The notes beneath the pieces were generated by a model. That model made no database searches. It had not been told where the DNA came from and saw only the letters and a list, made by a program, of their open reading frames with translations. A program made the position numbers and the translations under genes. Shown piece by piece: positions 15,119-19,546 of a stretch of DNA of 23,482 bases; position 1 is the first letter of the stretch, and every line of letters begins with the position of its first letter. The stretch is from a virus, in IMG/VR virus record IMGVR_UViG_3300035158_000267, positions 1-23,482 of that record; one strand, 5' to 3'.

Positions 15119-15202
15119 GGGCGTGTGGCGAAATGGTAAACGCACCTGACTTAGGATCAGGCGACTTCGGTTTTGCAGGTTCGAATCCTGCCACGCCTAC
15201 CA
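15119..15202 (+). tRNA. tRNA-Leu (TAG)
   Basis: The acceptor GGGCGTG pairs with CACGCCT (one G-T). The anticodon loop is CTTAGGA, a variable arm of Leu type is present and CCA is encoded. Confidence 0.93.
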
Positions 15203-15208
15203 ATTTTT

Positions 15209-15284
15209 GTGGCTGTCGTCTAATGGATAGGACACTGGGCTTTCACCTCAGTAATGGCGAGTTCAATTCTCCCCAGCCACACCA
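15209..15284 (+). tRNA. tRNA-Glu (TTC)
   Basis: The acceptor GTGGCTG pairs fully with CAGCCAC. The anticodon loop is CTTTCAC and CCA is encoded. The T stem has one C-C mismatch. Confidence 0.9.
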
Positions 15285-15292
15285 ATTTCGAT

Positions 15293-15367
15293 GCCGCAGT
15301 AGTGTCAATGGCAGCACGGAAGTCTCCAAAACTTCTTGTAGGGGTTCGAATCCTCTCTGCGGTGCCA
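15293..15367 (+). tRNA. tRNA-Trp (CCA)
   Basis: The acceptor GCCGCAG pairs with CTGCGGT. The anticodon loop is CTCCAAA, G73 is present and CCA is encoded. Confidence 0.92.
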
Positions 15368-15373
15368 TTTTTG

Positions 15374-15530
15374 TCTAGATTGAATGGCCCCTCAATCTAG
15401 ATCAATCGACCTGCGGAAGCAGAGAATCTCTCCGCAAGTCACCTTTTTCTAAAGTTGCTGGTTCGCTACCAGTAGGGAATACAGGGAGTCATGACCCTAA
15501 CAAGTTCGAATCTTGTCCGAGTGTGTTTTA
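15374..15530 (+). other. hairpin-rich stretch with tRNA-like pieces
   Basis: This stretch between tRNA-Trp and the next structured RNA holds five small hairpins in a row: TCTAGATTGA/TCAATCTAGA (15374-15401), TGCGGA/TCCGCA (about 15412-15436, followed by five T), GCTGG-TTCGCTA-CCAGT, AGGG/CCCT around a CAT, and ACAAG-TTCGAAT-CTTGT. The third and fifth look like tRNA T arms, and the fourth like an anticodon arm with CAT. No acceptor stem can be paired for either, so they are probably remnants of tRNA genes, not working tRNAs. Confidence 0.4.
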
Positions 15531-15531
15531 C

Positions 15532-15670
15532 TTTGAAGAATATCTCAAGTGTTTGAGGAACGCAAGCTACGCGCTGCATTTAATTCGCTCCACCACAGAT
15601 AACAGATGATGGCAGCTCATTACTGTTACAGGCTGCAACTGTGCTCTGGCTTGAGATATTCTTCTTCAAT
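15532..15670 (+). ncRNA. candidate structured RNA 1 between tRNA-Trp and tRNA-Gln
   Basis: A perfect 15-bp inverted repeat, GAAGAATATCTCAAG (15535-15549) and its complement at 15650-15664, closes a 100-base loop. Inside, TAACAG (15600-15605) pairs with CTGTTA and an inner ATGA/TCAT extends the hairpin. There is no T-loop signature and no reading frame of note. It ends 6 bases before tRNA-Gln, so tRNA processing would release its 3' end. T4 has stable RNAs of unknown role in its tRNA cluster. Confidence 0.5.
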
Positions 15671-15675
15671 TTCAC

Positions 15676-15750
15676 GGGCCTATGGTGTAACGGTCAGCAC
15701 GAAAGACTTTGAATCTTTCAGTCGAGGTTCGAATCCTTGTAGGCCTACCA
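15676..15750 (+). tRNA. tRNA-Gln (TTG)
   Basis: The acceptor GGGCCTA pairs with TAGGCCT. The anticodon stem is AAAGA/TCTTT with loop CTTTGAA, and CCA is encoded. Confidence 0.93.
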
Positions 15751-15761
15751 CTTTTATTTTC

Positions 15762-15837
15762 GCCTCCTTAGCTCAATTGGCAGAGCATCTCACTTGTAAT
15801 GAGAAGGTTATCAGTTCGATGCTGATAGGGGGCTCCA
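15762..15837 (+). tRNA. tRNA-Thr (TGT)
   Basis: The acceptor GCCTCCT pairs with AGGGGGC. The anticodon stem is TCTCA/TGAGA with loop CTTGTAA, and CCA is encoded. Confidence 0.93.
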
Positions 15838-15843
15838 CTTTTT

Positions 15844-15932
15844 GGAGAGTGCCGAGCTTGGCTGCTCAAACGGTCTTGAAAACCGTGGTGGCGTTTGTAG
15901 CGTCAATGGTTCGATGCCATCACTCTCCGCCA
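15844..15932 (+). tRNA. tRNA-Ser (TGA)
   Basis: The acceptor GGAGAGT pairs fully with ACTCTCC. The anticodon loop is CTTGAAA, the long variable arm is of Ser type, G73 is present and CCA is encoded. Confidence 0.93.
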
Positions 15933-15943
15933 TTTTCATCAAT

Positions 15944-16019
15944 GGGGGTAAAGCTCAATTGGCAGAGCAGTCGGCTTTTAACCGATTGGTTGTGGGTTCG
16001 AGCCCCACTGCCCCTACCA
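15944..16019 (+). tRNA. tRNA-Lys (TTT)
   Basis: The acceptor GGGGGTA pairs with TGCCCCT. The anticodon loop is CTTTTAA and CCA is encoded. Confidence 0.93.
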
Positions 16020-16026
16020 ATTTTTT

Positions 16027-16104
16027 CGGGGCGTAGCGTAGCTTGGTCATCGCGCTTGCTTTGGGAGCAGGAGGTCGCTGGTTCGAATCCAGCCGCCCCG
16101 ACCA
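16027..16104 (+). tRNA. tRNA-Pro (TGG)
   Basis: The acceptor CGGGGCG pairs fully with CGCCCCG. The anticodon stem is CTTGC/GCAGG with loop TTTGGGA, and CCA is encoded. Confidence 0.93.
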
Positions 16105-16110
16105 TTTCCT

Positions 16111-16186
16111 ACGGGTGTAGCTCAATTGGTAGAGCACCAAGCCGATAACTTGGAGGTCAATGGTTCGACTCCATTTTCGGGGACCA
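16111..16186 (+). tRNA. tRNA-Ile (GAT) with unpaired acceptor stem
   Basis: The D arm, anticodon arm (CCAAG/CTTGG, loop CCGATAA), T arm (AATGG/CCATT) and CCA are normal. The acceptor strands ACGGGTG and TTCGGGG do not pair. It may be a recombinant of two tRNA genes or a non-functional copy. Confidence 0.7.
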
Positions 16187-16193
16187 ATTTGAA

Positions 16194-16304
16194 GTACACT
16201 GGCCATAGAGAAATGGGAGTAGCTGGGTTCAATTCCCATGCGTTCGGTGGCCGAAAGTAAAAGGTAGCTCCGCTCGACGGTTCAACTCCGTCCGGCCAGT
16301 GTGC
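16194..16304 (+). ncRNA. candidate structured RNA 2, with tRNA-like T arm
   Basis: An 11-bp stem (16194-16204 with 16294-16304, one T-G pair, core CACTGGCC/GGCCAGTG) closes the element. Directly inside the 3' arm is a T-arm-like hairpin GACGG-TTCAACT-CCGTC (16276-16292). The middle 70 bases hold TTCGG-TGG-CCGAA and a TGGG-TTCAATT-CCCA hairpin but do not give a normal cloverleaf, and GTG replaces CCA. It lies between tRNA-Ile and tRNA-Asn. It may be a tRNA-like RNA or a heavily altered long-variable-arm tRNA. Confidence 0.5.
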
Positions 16305-16318
16305 TTTGTAAATTTTGA

Positions 16319-16393
16319 TCGGGAGTAGTTCAGTGGTAGAACGGGTGGCTGTTAACCACCATGTCGTAGGTTCGAAACCTACCTCCCGAGCCA
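16319..16393 (+). tRNA. tRNA-Asn (GTT)
   Basis: The acceptor TCGGGAG pairs fully with CTCCCGA. The anticodon stem is GGTGG/CCACC with loop CTGTTAA, G73 is present and CCA is encoded. Confidence 0.94.
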
Positions 16394-16399
16394 TTTTGA

Positions 16400-16474
16400 G
16401 CGGACATGATCCAAAGGCAAAGATGCTAGGCTTCCACCCTAGATATGAGAGTTCGATTCTCTCTGTCCGCACCA
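16400..16474 (+). tRNA. tRNA-Gly (TCC)
   Basis: The acceptor GCGGACA pairs fully with TGTCCGC. The anticodon stem is CTAGG/CCTAG with loop CTTCCAC, and CCA is encoded. Confidence 0.94.
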
Positions 16475-16483
16475 ATTTTTCAT

Positions 16484-16560
16484 GGGGGATTAGCTCATCT
16501 TGGAAGAGCATCTGCTTTGCAAGCAGAGGGTGATCGGTTCGAGTCCGATATCCTCCACCA
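16484..16560 (+). tRNA. tRNA-Ala (TGC)
   Basis: The acceptor GGGGGAT pairs with ATCCTCC; the G-T pair is at 3-70, the classical alanine identity element. The anticodon stem is TCTGC/GCAGA with loop TTTGCAA, and CCA is encoded. Confidence 0.94.
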
Positions 16561-16561
16561 A

Positions 16562-16648
16562 GCGGTTGTGGCGAAATAGGTAAACGCGGTGGTCTCAAAC
16601 ACCACAGTCTTAAGGACATTGAGGGTTCGACCCCCTCCAACCGCACCA
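16562..16648 (+). tRNA. tRNA-Leu (CAA)
   Basis: The acceptor GCGGTTG pairs fully with CAACCGC. The anticodon stem is GTGGT/ACCAC with loop CTCAAAC, a long variable arm is present and CCA is encoded. Confidence 0.94.
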
Positions 16649-16658
16649 TTATTTTCAT

Positions 16659-16804
16659 TTGCGGACGGTGTAAACAGATGTACGAAACTCAGAGAAACAG
16701 AGAGAGGATTGAAGCGACCCTCGTTGATAAACACGCTGACTGCTTTCTTTGAGGAGTATTACATTTGATTACATTGAAAAGGTTGGGCCTGACCGTTTCC
16801 GCAA
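16659..16804 (+). ncRNA. candidate structured RNA 3 between tRNA-Leu and tRNA-Phe
   Basis: An outer stem of 11 bp (TTGCGGACGGT, 16659-16669, with ACCG at 16792-16795 and TCCGCAA at 16798-16804; a TT bulge) encloses a second stem of 14 bp (16687-16700 with 16740-16757, two small bulges), which encloses a 39-base loop with AGCG/CGCT. There is no T-loop signature and no plausible gene. It fills almost exactly the space between two tRNAs (10 bases after one, 4 before the next), so tRNA processing would release it. Confidence 0.55.
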
Positions 16805-16808
16805 TCAT

Positions 16809-16884
16809 GTAGGAGTAGCCAAGCTGGTCAAGGCACTCGGTTGAAGCCCGAGTAATGAAGGTTCGATTCCTTCCTCCTACACCA
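16809..16884 (+). tRNA. tRNA-Phe (GAA)
   Basis: The acceptor GTAGGAG pairs fully with CTCCTAC. The anticodon stem is CTCGG/CCGAG with loop TTGAAGC, and CCA is encoded. Confidence 0.93.
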
Positions 16885-16890
16885 TAAATA
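16883..16890 (+). promoter_or_regulatory. possible T4-type late promoter box CATAAATA
   Basis: CATAAATA begins in the CCA end of tRNA-Phe and lies 15 bases before the ATG of the heme-oxygenase-like gene. It is one base from the T4 consensus. Confidence 0.4.
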
Positions 16891-16905
16891 TTATACACAA
16901 ACATT

Positions 16906-17532
16906 ATGTCATTAAAATCTGAAACAGCACAACTCCACATCGAGGCAGAAAATCATCCCTTTAATCAACGCATGATGAAAGGCGAACTTTCAGACTCTGA
17001 TTACCTTTCTTGGTTGCAATGTCAAAAAGAGCTTTTTGACGCAATTGAAAAGAAAGTTGATCAGTTTGCGGTTATGCCGCACATGGCGCTTTTAGATGCA
17101 CCTATCTTTGGCTTTGATCTTGTTGGCATTAATCGACCCAACAAGTTCACTGCGGCATTCTTAGATTTGTCCGGAAACGCAAATCAGTCCTACTTTAATC
17201 CCGACGGTGATTTTTTTGGTGAACCGCACCGCATTCCAAATTGGGGCGATATCTTTTCGCCCTCGTTTGTTTGTATTATTCCAGATATGAACAAAATTAA
17301 ATCATTGCTTAGCTATGCGCTTGGCGTGTTTTTATCATACTTTCAAATTTTGGCTCATTATAAACCAGTCAAAGATTCAAGTGACATTGTTGATCGCCAA
17401 AATCAATATTGTGAAGTACAATCACAAAATCCTAAGACTTTCGGTGTTTTAAAGTCAAAGATTGGTGAAAACGATGCTCGGTGGTTTATGCAGAACATCT
17501 TGTTTCCTTTAGCAACACCTTTGCGAGAGTAG
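16906..17532 (+). CDS. heme-oxygenase-like protein
   Basis: This 208-residue protein resembles heme oxygenases at its N-terminus: ETAQLHIEAENHPFNQRMMKGELS matches the family pattern T-x-x-x-H-x-x-A-E-x-x-x-F-x-x-x-x-x-x-G, with His 11 at the place of the heme ligand. Heme oxygenases open heme to biliverdin, iron and CO with electrons from ferredoxin or another donor. The glycine-rich distal helix of classical enzymes is not obvious (LSYALGVFLSYFQILAHY lies in its place), so it may be a family member with another substrate. Cyanophages carry heme oxygenase for bilin synthesis. The gene interrupts the tRNA array, its codons are more A/T-rich than those of the replication genes, and its last 10 bases are also the first bases of a tRNA half, suggesting later insertion. 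Confidence 0.6.
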   Translation: MSLKSETAQLHIEAENHPFNQRMMKGELSDSDYLSWLQCQKELFDAIEKKVDQFAVMPHMALLDAPIFGFDLVGINRPNKFTAAFLDLSGNANQSYFNPDGDFFGEPHRIPNWGDIFSPSFVCIIPDMNKIKSLLSYALGVFLSYFQILAHYKPVKDSSDIVDRQNQYCEVQSQNPKTFGVLKSKIGENDARWFMQNILFPLATPLRE

Positions 17533-17569
17533 TTCAGTGGATAGAACAACTGATTAAATTTGAGTTTTT

Positions 17570-17577
17570 TATAAATA
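17570..17577 (+). promoter_or_regulatory. T4-type late promoter box TATAAATA
   Basis: This is an exact match to the T4 late promoter box, followed by GG. It lies in the insert of the interrupted tRNA, 8 bases before tRNA-Arg, so it would drive tRNA-Arg and the zinc-finger gene. Confidence 0.6.
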
Positions 17578-17584
17578 GGATAAA

Positions 17585-17659
17585 GCGCCTATAATGTAAT
17601 GGAAAGCATCAGGGTCTTCTAAACCCTTCGTCTAGGTTCGAATCCTAGTAGGCGCACCA
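17585..17659 (+). tRNA. tRNA-Arg (TCT), nested in another tRNA gene
   Basis: The acceptor GCGCCTA pairs fully with TAGGCGC. The anticodon stem is AGGGT/ACCCT with loop CTTCTAA, and CCA is encoded. It lies wholly inside the insert of the interrupted tRNA. Confidence 0.94.
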
Positions 17660-17676
17660 CCCTATTATAAAAATAT

Positions 17677-17844
17677 ATGTCTACTTGTAAACATTGCAAA
17701 AAGGAATTTGAAAAAAAAGATATTGCTAATCATTCTAGATGGTGCGATTTAAATCCCAAAAGAATTCAATATGCTGAAAATTTAGCTAAAGCTAGATCTG
17801 CCAAATCAAAATATTTTGATATTAGACTCTTTAGAAAAGTGTAA
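17677..17844 (+). CDS. small zinc-finger protein
   Basis: The 55-residue product is MSTCKHCKKEFEKKDI followed by a His and a Cys (NHSRWC) and a basic tail, giving a CxxC...HxxxC metal site near residues 4, 7, 19 and 23. The motif followed by LNPKR is like small zinc fingers found in many phage proteins, either alone or attached to homing endonucleases, where they bind DNA. The codons are far more A/T-rich than those of the neighbouring genes, and the gene lies in the insert of the interrupted tRNA, so both probably arrived together. Its role could be binding of DNA or RNA at this locus; that is inference. Confidence 0.7.
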   Translation: MSTCKHCKKEFEKKDIANHSRWCDLNPKRIQYAENLAKARSAKSKYFDIRLFRKV

Positions 17845-17906
17845 AACATTCAACGTTTAAACAGTCGGTCGTCAGTTCGAGTCTCACCTCTCGCGCCAGA
17901 ATTTAG

Positions 17907-17982
17907 CCAAGGGTAGCTCAATTGGCAGAGCATTCGTCTCATACGCGAAAGCGTGGCGGTTCGATCCCGCCCCCTTGGACCA
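17907..17982 (+). tRNA. tRNA with CAT anticodon (elongator Met or Ile2)
   Basis: The acceptor CCAAGGG pairs fully with CCCTTGG. The anticodon stem is TTCGT/GCGAA with loop CTCATAC, and CCA is encoded. It lacks the mismatched first pair and GGG/CCC stem of initiator tRNA, so it is an elongator Met tRNA or an AUA-reading Ile tRNA whose C34 is modified to lysidine. Confidence 0.9.
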
Positions 17983-18021
17983 ACTAAACAAACAAAGCAG
18001 AAAATAAAACAAAGGACCGCA

Positions 18022-18162
18022 ATGAGAAATTCCGATTTCAACGAAAACGGATTCTCGCGCATTCGTGACTATGCTGCTCCAAAAGGACATAATGCCACAC
18101 CACTGATCTGGTATCTTGGCATGGCATTTTGCATTATGCTCATGGTCGTTGCGGCGGCGTGA
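18022..18162 (+). CDS. small single-span membrane protein
   Basis: The 46-residue product has a polar N-terminus (MRNSDFNENGFSRIRDYAAPK) and a C-terminal hydrophobic segment (about 27-46, LIWYLGMAFCIMLMVVAAA). An AAAGGA sequence lies 6 bases before the ATG, one of the better ribosome sites in the window. It lies between tRNA-Met and tRNA-Val and is followed at once by a strong hairpin. Function not recognised; small tail-anchored phage proteins often act at the host membrane. Confidence 0.7.
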   Translation: MRNSDFNENGFSRIRDYAAPKGHNATPLIWYLGMAFCIMLMVVAAA

Positions 18163-18197
18163 AGGATTCACCTGTCCCTGCGGGGGCAGGTTCCTTC
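18161..18197 (+). terminator. strong hairpin after the small membrane-protein gene
   Basis: GAAGGA (18161-18166) pairs with TCCTTC (18192-18197), and ACCTGTCCC (18170-18178) with GGGGCAGGT (18183-18191); a TTC bulge separates the two parts and the loop is TGCG. It begins on the stop codon. No long T-run follows, so it may protect or process the transcript instead of ending it, as more tRNAs lie downstream. Confidence 0.6.
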
Positions 18198-18209
18198 TTC
18201 AATTTCAAT

Positions 18210-18286
18210 GGGGGATTAGCTCATCTGGCTAGAGCGTCTGGCTTACATCCAGAAGGCAGTTGGTTCGATTCCAACATCCCCTACCA
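18210..18286 (+). tRNA. tRNA-Val (TAC)
   Basis: The acceptor GGGGGAT pairs with ATCCCCT. The anticodon stem is TCTGG/CCAGA with loop CTTACAT, and CCA is encoded. Confidence 0.93.
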
Positions 18287-18297
18287 TTTTTCTTCAT

Positions 18298-18374
18298 GGT
18301 GTTCATAGCCTAATTGGTCAAGGCACTAGATTGTGAATCTAGGTATCCGAGTTCAATCCTCGGTGGACACCCCA
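18298..18374 (+). tRNA. tRNA-His (GTG)
   Basis: The extra 5' G (18298) faces C73, the hallmark of tRNA-His. The acceptor GTGTTCA pairs with TGGACAC. The anticodon stem is CTAGA/TCTAG with loop TTGTGAA, and CCA is encoded. Confidence 0.94.
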
Positions 18375-18376
18375 TT

Positions 18377-18464
18377 GCGGAGATGGTGAAACTGGTAAAC
18401 ACAATGAACTTAAAATTCATCGCTCTCAATGAGTTTGCGGGTTCAAATCCCGCTCTCCGCACCA
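18377..18464 (+). tRNA. tRNA-Leu (TAA)
   Basis: The acceptor GCGGAGA pairs with TCTCCGC. The anticodon stem is ATGAA/TTCAT with loop CTTAAAA, a long variable arm is present and CCA is encoded. It is the third Leu tRNA of the array. Confidence 0.93.
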
Positions 18465-18470
18465 TTTTGG

Positions 18471-18559
18471 AGAGGGTAAATCAAACTGGAGTTTGACTCT
18501 GTTTGCTAAACAGGTGGAACACAAAAGTGTTTGCGGTTCAATCCCGCTGCACTCTACCA
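18471..18559 (+). tRNA. tRNA-Ser (GCT)
   Basis: The anticodon loop is TTGCTAA on a TCTGT/ACAGG stem, and the variable arm is AACAC/GTGTT. The acceptor AGAGGGT and GCACTCT pair at five or six of seven positions with one mismatch. CCA is encoded. Confidence 0.85.
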
Positions 18560-18562
18560 TTT

Positions 18563-18570
18563 GATAAATA
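18563..18570 (+). promoter_or_regulatory. possible T4-type late promoter box GATAAATA
   Basis: GATAAATA lies just after the last tRNA and 40 bases before the ATG at 18610; it is one base from the T4 late consensus. Confidence 0.45.
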
Positions 18571-18609
18571 GAAATACTTCCACCACAAATTTCAAACACA
18601 GCAATCAAG

Positions 18610-19053
18610 ATGAACCATAAAGAGACTGATCTTGTCAACGAATCTCTTCGTATTTTGCAAGAAAGCGAATGTGAACTCAATCCTCTTGAAGAAGCACGAT
18701 ACACCGGAAAATACAAGTATCACAGCCTTCGGGAACTGGTTGATAAAATCAAACAAAATGAAGACCAAATTCCACCAAGAGCAATGAACATAATTCGCAA
18801 GATGGATCGAAGAGATGTTGAATACCTAGGGAGTGAAGTAGTAGGAACAACACCTGACGATGTACTTACTGCTTGGAGAAATATTTCTCATTACAATGCA
18901 CTTGCGATTCATTATTTTCGGGCATTTCTTCGTCTGTCCAAAAGATGGAAAACACCTGAAGCCAAAGAGATCAAGGCTGAATTGAAAAAAAGAATCAAGA
19001 AGTTTTACAAGGCTGAATTTTCAGACGAAAAAATTTACAGCTTCTCTTACTAG
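18610..19053 (+). CDS. hypothetical protein, 147 residues
   Basis: Not recognised. The product is largely helical and charged, acidic at the N-terminus and strongly basic near the C-terminus (AKEIKAELKKRIKKFYKAEF). No catalytic or membrane motif is seen. It is the first gene after the tRNA array and follows a late promoter box. Confidence 0.72.
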   Translation: MNHKETDLVNESLRILQESECELNPLEEARYTGKYKYHSLRELVDKIKQNEDQIPPRAMNIIRKMDRRDVEYLGSEVVGTTPDDVLTAWRNISHYNALAIHYFRAFLRLSKRWKTPEAKEIKAELKKRIKKFYKAEFSDEKIYSFSY

Positions 19054-19073
19054 TTTAACCCTTAATCTATCTT

Positions 19074-19508
19074 ATGAAACATCTATTGATTATCTCATCT
19101 CTATTGCTTTCATCCTTTCTGATCGGATGTGGAACACTCACTCTTTCCCAGACTTCTGACATCAGGACTACCGTGAGACTTGCGACGGTTCTTTACATTT
19201 CGGATGATCAGGAAAGAGCCGAAGATGTCCTGTTTGTGGTTGAGGAAACTCGCCGTGATATCAATTCTCTTCAAGCTGTCTCGATTGCCAAGGTTGCAGA
19301 CTTTGTAAGGGAGAACATTCTTTGGCAAGAATTGACACCTCTGGAAGCGGTTGCAGCCGAAGGTCTAATCACTCGCCTCGAAATGGCTATCGCCAACGAA
19401 ATCCGCAATGCGGAACTCCCGCCAGACAAGCTGGTCCTGATCGGAAATGTCTTGGACTGGGTTGAGGATGCGGTTCGTCGAGTTCAGTACCAGCAAGAGA
19501 ATTACTGA
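19074..19508 (+). CDS. lipoprotein
   Basis: The 144-residue product begins with a basic start, a hydrophobic segment and the lipobox LIGC (Cys 19), the mark of a bacterial-type lipoprotein that is lipidated and anchored in a membrane. The mature part is helical and acidic. Phage lipoproteins often act in superinfection exclusion or in lysis (Rz1-like), but Rz1 proteins are shorter and Pro-rich, so exclusion or another membrane role is more likely here. That is inference. Confidence 0.8.
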   Translation: MKHLLIISSLLLSSFLIGCGTLTLSQTSDIRTTVRLATVLYISDDQERAEDVLFVVEETRRDINSLQAVSIAKVADFVRENILWQELTPLEAVAAEGLITRLEMAIANEIRNAELPPDKLVLIGNVLDWVEDAVRRVQYQQENY

Positions 19509-19517
19509 TTTTTCCTC

Positions 19518-19546
19518 TTGACTTGGTGGCCAATCCTTGCTATAAT
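19518..19546 (+). promoter_or_regulatory. near-perfect sigma-70 promoter
   Basis: TTGACT (19518-19523), 17 bases, TATAAT (19541-19546). This is the best match in the window. The expected start point is near 19553. It overlaps the only in-frame start codons of the next gene's full-length frame. Confidence 0.8.

Larger units (their letters stand above)
17523..17898 (+). tRNA. tRNA gene interrupted in the anticodon loop
   Basis: The 5' part (17523-17555) has acceptor GCGAGAG, a normal D arm (GTTC/GAAC with loop AGTGGATA) and the 5' anticodon stem ACTG. The 3' part (17859-17898) has CAGT, a 5-base variable loop, a T arm with TTCGAGT, acceptor CTCTCGC, G73 and CCA. The acceptors pair perfectly. 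About 300 bases separate the halves. The flanks extend the anticodon stem: 17554-17565 can pair with 17848-17860 (two G-T pairs, one bulge at 17854). The insert holds a late promoter box, tRNA-Arg and a zinc-finger gene. The anticodon cannot be read; the D loop and G73 are compatible with Arg or Asp. It could be a split tRNA that is rejoined or simply a broken gene. Confidence 0.65.

Noticed and set aside
15606-16148. Long open frames on both strands across the tRNA array (15064-16940)
   Set aside because: They run through tRNA genes, and their translations are repeats of tRNA-derived peptides such as GSNPA; they are not genes.
17554-17860. Group I intron in the tRNA anticodon loop
   Set aside because: The insert holds another complete tRNA and a gene, and I could not place the conserved P7 core or an internal guide near the 5' junction.
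17523-17898. tmRNA
   Set aside because: The acceptor plus extended stem and internal reading frame recall tmRNA, but the D arm is a normal tRNA one, the acceptor lacks the alanine G-T pair at position 3, and the frame is a 55-residue zinc-finger protein, not a short tag.
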